DNA of 9,706 nt from Peptacetobacter sp900539645 (GTDB lineage: Bacteria > Bacillota > Clostridia > Peptostreptococcales > Peptostreptococcaceae). Below, piece by piece: positions 6,412-9,706 of the stretch. The notes under the pieces are model-generated. The model made no database searches and was not told the origin of the DNA. It saw only the letters and a list, made by a program, of their open reading frames with translations. The translations under genes and the position numbers were made by a program. Position 1 is the stretch's first letter. Each line of letters starts with the position of its first letter. The stretch spans positions 1-9,706 of the forward strand of contig NZ_JBLOUI010000059.1 of assembly GCF_047807365.1 (NCBI RefSeq), given 5' to 3'.

Positions 6412-7239
6412 ATGAAAAACAAATTTAAAAAAACTATCGCACTTTTAGGTGCATTTACTATAGCACTACTTGCTCTTGTAGGTTGTGCTTCAAACAAAGA
6501 TATAATGTATTCTAATATGCAGGATACAAAATCAAGAGAAGAAGTATTCTCAGAACTAAAAAAACATGATGTATCAGAAAATCAGATAAATAAATTAAAT
6601 GAATGGATGGACGACTTTAATTCTTATGTAAAAGATGGTCAATTATCTAATGGCTTCAAGAAAATGGATGGAGATTTAGTCGATTACTCTACTCTTGAGC
6701 TTAAAGACATGCCTTCATACTATGTGAATTGTAGATTAACGTCATTTATGATTATGAAAAACGCACTAACTACAAACTGTAAACCAGATGATTCTGATAC
6801 ATACTTAATGCTAGATTTAGATGCTATAGACACTGATAAGCCAATTTCTATGACTGATCAGGAAAAGCTAAATTACACTACTCTATTTAACTGGATTCCT
6901 CTTGATGATGCAAAAACATTAGAACAGCACGAGGAAAAAATAGAAACAGCGTTAAAGGATAGGGATATTAAAATAGACGAATCTAAAGGATTATCTATTA
7001 TAAATATCTACGTTCACTCTACCTTTGACAATGTTCGTTTTGTAGGTCACACTGGTGTACTTATAGATACCAACGACGGACTTTTATTCGTCGAAAAATA
7101 CGGACCAGATACTCCATTCCAGGCTACAAAATTCCACAATAGAGAAGAATTAAAAAAATACTTATTAGCTAGACCTGACTTATACGGTGAAAAAGACGAA
7201 GTAGCTCCAATAATAACAGAAAACAATAAAGTAATATAA
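6412..7239 (+). CDS. DUF4300 lipoprotein
   Basis: This 275-residue protein has a lipoprotein signal: basic start, hydrophobic stretch 8-22 and lipobox LVGC with the acylated Cys at 25. It would be anchored on the outer face of the membrane. The rest matches DUF4300 as I know it from streptococcal and clostridial lipoproteins: YYVNCRLTSF (103-112), SIINIYVHSTFDN (195-207), and FVGHTGVLIDTNDGLLFVEK (210-229) followed by PFQATKF and NREELKKYLL. The HTGVLI..GLLFVEK pattern resembles the His-containing strand pair of NlpC/P60 papain-like enzymes. C107, H213 and E228 could then be catalytic, but that is inference. Start: ATG with AAAGG about 7 bases upstream. It is probably co-transcribed with the DUF1002 gene and ends in a strong terminator. 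Family assignment is good, function unproven. Confidence 0.82.
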   Translation: MKNKFKKTIALLGAFTIALLALVGCASNKDIMYSNMQDTKSREEVFSELKKHDVSENQINKLNEWMDDFNSYVKDGQLSNGFKKMDGDLVDYSTLELKDMPSYYVNCRLTSFMIMKNALTTNCKPDDSDTYLMLDLDAIDTDKPISMTDQEKLNYTTLFNWIPLDDAKTLEQHEEKIETALKDRDIKIDESKGLSIINIYVHSTFDNVRFVGHTGVLIDTNDGLLFVEKYGPDTPFQATKFHNREELKKYLLARPDLYGEKDEVAPIITENNKVI

Positions 7240-7243
7240 AAAT

Positions 7244-7280
7244 AAAGGGATGTTGTAATTTATGATTTCAACATCCCTTT
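7244..7280. terminator. Bidirectional terminator between DUF4300 and the sensor kinase gene
   Basis: AAAGGGATGTTG (7244-7255) is the exact inverse of CAACATCCCTTT (7269-7280), around a 13-base loop. On the minus strand the stem is followed by TATTTTTAT, a good T tract for the kinase operon. On the plus strand the tract is weaker (TTTGTTAT). It lies between the ends of two convergent genes. Confidence 0.88.
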
Positions 7281-7286
7281 GTTATA

Positions 7287-8648
7287 TCAAATTTCATTCA
7301 TAGGTAAATAAATACTAACTACAAATTTTTCTTCTTCCTCTTTTATTCTAATATCCCCCTCATACTTATTTATAGAAGATTTTATACTTTCTATCCCTAT
7401 CCCATGATAAAACTTATCCTTCTTAGATGTAATAAATCCACCTTTACTATCTCTACTAGAATGAATATTTTTAGACTTACTATTCTCACACCTTATAACA
7501 AAATATCCATTTATCCTAGCTGTTCTCAAAGTGATATATCTCTTTTCATTATCTTCTATCTTAACACACGCTTCTATAGCATTATCAATCAAATTCGAAA
7601 AAATACTACTTATATCAATCATCTCAATAAAAGCACATTTTCTAAAATCTATAAGTGTGTTAAACTCTATCTCATTTTTCAGACATTCTTTATCTTTTTC
7701 AAACAAAATAATATCTAATAGCGTATTTCCTGTGTTATACACACATCTATTTTCCTGCACTTCTTTTTCTATACTATCTATATATTCGTCTATCTCTGTA
7801 CCATTATTTTTCATAGATTTTATATTTTTTATATGGTTGTTCATATCGTGATATACCTGTCTCATTTTTTTCTGGTTTTCTTCCATATCTAAGTAGTATT
7901 TATATTGCATTTTTAATTTCTCGTTCACAATCTGCATTTTAGCATTTTCTTTTTCTGATTTCACATAATTTACAAATATAAATATCAAAATCATATTTAT
8001 TATTACTAAAATATACGGAAATACGGAATCTATAAAACCAGATAAATTTATAGTAGCCCACATTTTATCGTATTTGATATTATTTTTCATTACTATTTTA
8101 TATAAATCTTCAATTTTACTTGAAAACGCATTTAAAAAAATGACAATTAAAATATTTGTTATTACAGCCATTGATATATATATCTTATATTTATTTTTGT
8201 TATAAAACTTATTCAATCTATTGTAAAAAATAACACATATTAAAATAATTGTTGAACTAATTATTAAATCTAAAAAACATATAATACAAACTCTAAATTC
8301 AAATATAGTAGAAATAATCCAGTAAATAGAAGCTTCTAATAAAATATACACTAAACTATATATAAAAGAATTTATCACTGTATCTCTAAAATTTAGATTA
8401 TAAATAAATCTACAAATTAAAGTTAACATAATTATAATAGCTGTTAAAATTTGAATCTCCACAACACCAAAAGGAAAACCTATAAACAATATTATTGCAG
8501 CTGTTAAAATATATGTTACTATATTGCCAAAGTCTTTTCCAAAATATGAGCTATATTTCTTTTTTCTCATAAACATAATAAAACTAACTACAAATAATAT
8601 CATATTTGTAGATGATAAAATTCTGTATATACTATACTCTTCTAACAT
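7287..8648 (-). CDS. AgrC-like sensor histidine kinase (GHKL/HPK10 type)
   Basis: This 453-residue membrane kinase probably senses an extracellular signal and phosphorylates the LytTR regulator encoded just upstream. The N-terminal half (about 10-228) has six or seven hydrophobic membrane segments, as in AgrC/ComD peptide receptors. A helical linker (230-262) leads to the H box RQVYHDMNNHIKNIKSM with phospho-acceptor H267. The GHKL ATPase domain follows, with the N box SNLIDNAIEAC (351-361; N352/N356) and the G box FYHGIGIESIKS (413-424). Length and layout are normal for the family. The start overlaps the regulator's stop by 7 bases, with GAGGAT as a ribosome site inside the upstream gene, suggesting translational coupling. 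No agrB or agrD is present in the window, so the ligand is unknown. The gene ends in a bidirectional terminator. Confidence 0.88.
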   Translation of the reverse strand: MLEEYSIYRILSSTNMILFVVSFIMFMRKKKYSSYFGKDFGNIVTYILTAAIILFIGFPFGVVEIQILTAIIIMLTLICRFIYNLNFRDTVINSFIYSLVYILLEASIYWIISTIFEFRVCIICFLDLIISSTIILICVIFYNRLNKFYNKNKYKIYISMAVITNILIVIFLNAFSSKIEDLYKIVMKNNIKYDKMWATINLSGFIDSVFPYILVIINMILIFIFVNYVKSEKENAKMQIVNEKLKMQYKYYLDMEENQKKMRQVYHDMNNHIKNIKSMKNNGTEIDEYIDSIEKEVQENRCVYNTGNTLLDIILFEKDKECLKNEIEFNTLIDFRKCAFIEMIDISSIFSNLIDNAIEACVKIEDNEKRYITLRTARINGYFVIRCENSKSKNIHSSRDSKGGFITSKKDKFYHGIGIESIKSSINKYEGDIRIKEEEEKFVVSIYLPMNEI

Positions 8649-9364
8649 AACTTATCCTCTATCATCTCAAAGAATCTATCTTTTATTTCTTTATATTTAT
8701 TCCTACTCAAAGGAACCTCTTCATCATTTACGAGAATAGAAGTATATCTTTTTATACTTTTTATATATTCTAAATTCACAAGATAGCTTTTGTGGCATCT
8801 AACAAACATATCACTATTTATCTCAGTTTCAAAATTACTCATAGTCCCCTTTGTCCTATACGTATCTTTCAACGTATGAACAGTTATATCATTTCCCTGA
8901 ATTTCAATATACATTATATCTTTCAAACTAATCTTTATCCTCGTATCGCCTTCTTTTATCACTATACTTCTTTTAACGAAATTTCTATCATTCAAACAGT
9001 TTATTAAACTAGTCCTCAAATTTTCATCTTTAACAGGTTTCAACAGATATCTATATGCATTAACCTCATATCCCTCCAAAGCATATTCTACAAATGAAGT
9101 AATAAAAATTATCTCTACATTATCATCGAACTCTCTAATCTTTCTAGCAGTTTCCATTCCATCTAAACCGTCCATCTGTATATCTAATAGAATAATATCA
9201 GTATATTTATCATACCCTTCTAGCAAATCATCTCCAGAATTATATACTTTTATTTCATATTCTATATCCAAATCATCTAAAATCTCTACAACTTTATCTT
9301 TTACAAACTCTTGATCATTCTTATCATTCTCACAAATTACTATATTAACCAACTTATCCTCCAT
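8642..9364 (-). CDS. LytTR-family response regulator (AgrA-like)
   Basis: This 240-residue cytosolic regulator pairs with the overlapping kinase gene. The receiver domain (about 5-125) has acidic residues after ICEND (10-14), phospho-acceptor D61 in LLDIQMDGLDG, S90 and K109 in LLKP. The LytTR DNA-binding domain (about 133-236) shows IMYIEIQGNDITVHT, FVRCHKSYLVNLEYIKSI and VPLSRNKYKEIKDRF. LytTR proteins bind paired 9-base direct repeats, often near promoters of secretion or peptide genes. The ATG at 9364 has only a weak AGAAAG upstream. GGAGG overlapping that ATG sits 5 bases before a TTG (9352-9350) that would give MVNIVICEND, a typical start for these receivers, so the true protein may be 236 residues. 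A consensus -35 promoter lies directly upstream. Confidence 0.88.
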   Translation of the reverse strand: MEDKLVNIVICENDKNDQEFVKDKVVEILDDLDIEYEIKVYNSGDDLLEGYDKYTDIILLDIQMDGLDGMETARKIREFDDNVEIIFITSFVEYALEGYEVNAYRYLLKPVKDENLRTSLINCLNDRNFVKRSIVIKEGDTRIKISLKDIMYIEIQGNDITVHTLKDTYRTKGTMSNFETEINSDMFVRCHKSYLVNLEYIKSIKRYTSILVNDEEVPLSRNKYKEIKDRFFEMIEDKLC

Positions 9365-9390
9365 AACTTTCTATAATAATCTTTAACTTA

Positions 9391-9419
9391 ATCTTAGACT
9401 ACACATTTACTTATGTCAA
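9391..9419 (-). promoter_or_regulatory. Promoter of the regulator-kinase operon
   Basis: On the minus strand a perfect TTGACA (9419-9414) is 17 bases from TAAGAT (9396-9391). Transcription would start near 9384, about 20 bases before the ATG and 32 before the alternative TTG. This is the best sigma-A type match in the window. Confidence 0.7.
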
Positions 9420-9459
9420 TTGAAGAAAAAACTACATCAAACATTATCAAAATACTTAT

Positions 9460-9490
9460 TCTAGCTATTCTATCCCTTTTATCTAGCTAT
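9460..9490. repeat. Paired 9-base direct repeat upstream of the agr-like promoter
   Basis: TCTAGCTAT occurs at 9460-9468 and 9482-9490, 22 bases apart start to start, so a 13-base spacer separates the copies. LytTR regulators are known to bind 9-base direct repeats with 12-13 base spacers. The minus-strand copy ATAGCTAGA fits the LytTR consensus only in part. It lies about 40 bases upstream of the -35 box. Confidence 0.4.
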
Positions 9491-9524
9491 ATATAACTAA
9501 TAAAAATCTGTTACATAAAAAAAT

Positions 9525-9571
9525 AAAGGGGATAACATATTGACTAACTTCAATATATCATCCCTCTTTTT
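9525..9571. terminator. Bidirectional terminator between the agr-like operon and the IS element
   Basis: The left arm (9525-9543, starting AAAGGGGAT) pairs with the right arm (9550-9569, ending ATCCCTCTTT) with one bulge and two mismatches around a short loop. Plus strand: TTTTT follows at 9567-9571. Minus strand: CCCCTTTATTTTTTT follows. No complete gene in the window needs it on either strand: the agr-like promoter fires away from it, and the transposase begins beyond it. Confidence 0.75.
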
Positions 9572-9608
9572 ACCCTTGAATTTATAATCTAAGTGCAACA
9601 AAAAAAGA

Positions 9609-9678
9609 ACTCATATCATTTTCTTGGTATAATATTCATGCCAACAAAAATTAAAACCAAGGAGAAAATGATATGAGT
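9609..9678 (+). promoter_or_regulatory. Long inverted repeat that pairs with the transposase start region
   Basis: ACTCATATCATTTTC (9609-9623) is the exact reverse complement of 9664-9678. TTGG (9624-9627) additionally pairs with CCAA (9657-9660), bulging out GGA. The ATG (9673-9675) is inside the 15-bp helix and the AAGGAG ribosome site spans the bulge. In a transcript that includes both arms, translation of the transposase should be blocked. Confidence 0.75.
9625..9633 (+). promoter_or_regulatory. Extended -10 promoter of the transposase gene
   Basis: TGGTATAAT is an extended -10 element (TGnTATAAT). No good -35 box lies 16-18 bases upstream, as is common with extended -10 promoters. Transcription would begin near 9640, leaving the left arm of the inverted repeat out of the native mRNA. 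Confidence 0.6.
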
Positions 9679-9706
9679 CTATATAACCATCTTACAATAA
9701 ATGAGC
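9673..9706 (+). CDS. IS30-family transposase, N-terminal fragment
   Basis: Only eleven complete codons are in the window, reading MSLYNHLTINE. IS30-type transposases characteristically begin with a short lead and then HLT-x-x-E, which opens the N-terminal helix-turn-helix that binds the terminal repeats. The DDE catalytic domain lies beyond the window. AAGGAG (9659-9664) is 8 bases before the ATG, and the ATG five bases earlier runs at once into TGA. The call rests on a short stretch plus the inverted repeat and promoter layout of an IS left end. Confidence 0.65.
   Translation, partial: MSLYNHLTINE

Larger units (their letters stand above)
9577..9706 (+). mobile_element. Left end of an IS30-family insertion sequence, cut by the window end
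   Basis: The element includes the transposase promoter, leader and first codons. The outer boundary is not resolved. It should lie between the terminator stem (9571) and about 9600, where a terminal repeat would be expected around TTATAATCTAAGTGCAAC. The right end, partner terminal repeat and target duplication are outside the window. Assignment rests on the transposase start and general layout. Confidence 0.6.

Noticed and set aside
7404..7851. Plus-strand frames of about 105 codons within the sensor kinase gene (7404-7718, 7531-7851), and similar frames opposite other genes (2128-2412, 5506-5739, 8524-8739, 8792-9007).
   Set aside because: They lie opposite well-supported genes, have no recognisable domains and show low-complexity composition typical of antisense shadows.
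9413..9496. A 27-codon plus-strand frame (MSIEEKTTSNIIKILILAIL..., small hydrophobic peptide) ahead of the terminator at 9525-9571.
   Set aside because: It has no ribosome site, begins inside the -35 box of the agr-like promoter on the other strand, and its hydrophobic codons are what AT-rich sequence gives by chance. It lacks AgrD features. Expression data would be needed to revive it.

Overview
The window is AT-rich DNA from a low-GC Gram-positive anaerobe. The gene content and strong AGGAGG ribosome sites fit the Clostridia, plausibly a Peptostreptococcaceae-like lineage: a clostridial-type 4-hydroxybutyrate dehydrogenase, DUF1002 and DUF4300 exported proteins, and an Agr-type LytTR/GHKL two-component pair. 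This placement is inferred from protein resemblance only. No rRNA, tRNA or CRISPR array is visible.

Left part (1-1810). The first ~104 bases look like the 5' end of a group II intron on the minus strand, of the class that inserts just behind Rho-independent terminators. It abuts the terminator of a 4-hydroxybutyrate dehydrogenase gene (minus). Upstream of that gene, on the same strand, is a small PC4/YdbC-type ssDNA-binding protein. A divergent control region with two palindromes separates it from an XRE regulator with a long helical C-terminal domain (plus).

Middle (1811-4911). The XRE gene ends in a clear terminator. Next is a plus-strand YfbM-like DUF1877 gene, which converges through a bidirectional terminator on a minus-strand pair: an HsdR-N-like protein with a Cys/His-rich tail, followed by a family 4 uracil-DNA glycosylase. 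The last two probably form an operon.

Right-centre (4912-7280). A ~300-base AT-rich divergent promoter region leads into a plus-strand pair of exported proteins: a DUF1002 protein ending in tandem 11-residue repeats bracketed by two GLF(E/D)KI amphipathic segments, and a DUF4300 lipoprotein. They look co-transcribed and are probably both cell-envelope proteins.

Right part (7281-9706). A minus-strand operon encodes an AgrA-like LytTR response regulator and an AgrC-like sensor kinase, overlapping by 7 bases. Related bidirectional terminators flank it on both sides. No agrB or agrD is visible. The window ends in the first codons of an IS30-type transposase. Its start codon lies inside a long inverted repeat placed so that only transcripts entering from outside the element would fold it.

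I see no obviously new multi-gene system. The best second-look items are the transposase start hairpin, the intron-behind-terminator junction, the DUF1002 C-terminal architecture and the HsdR-N-like protein with a metal-binding-type tail.
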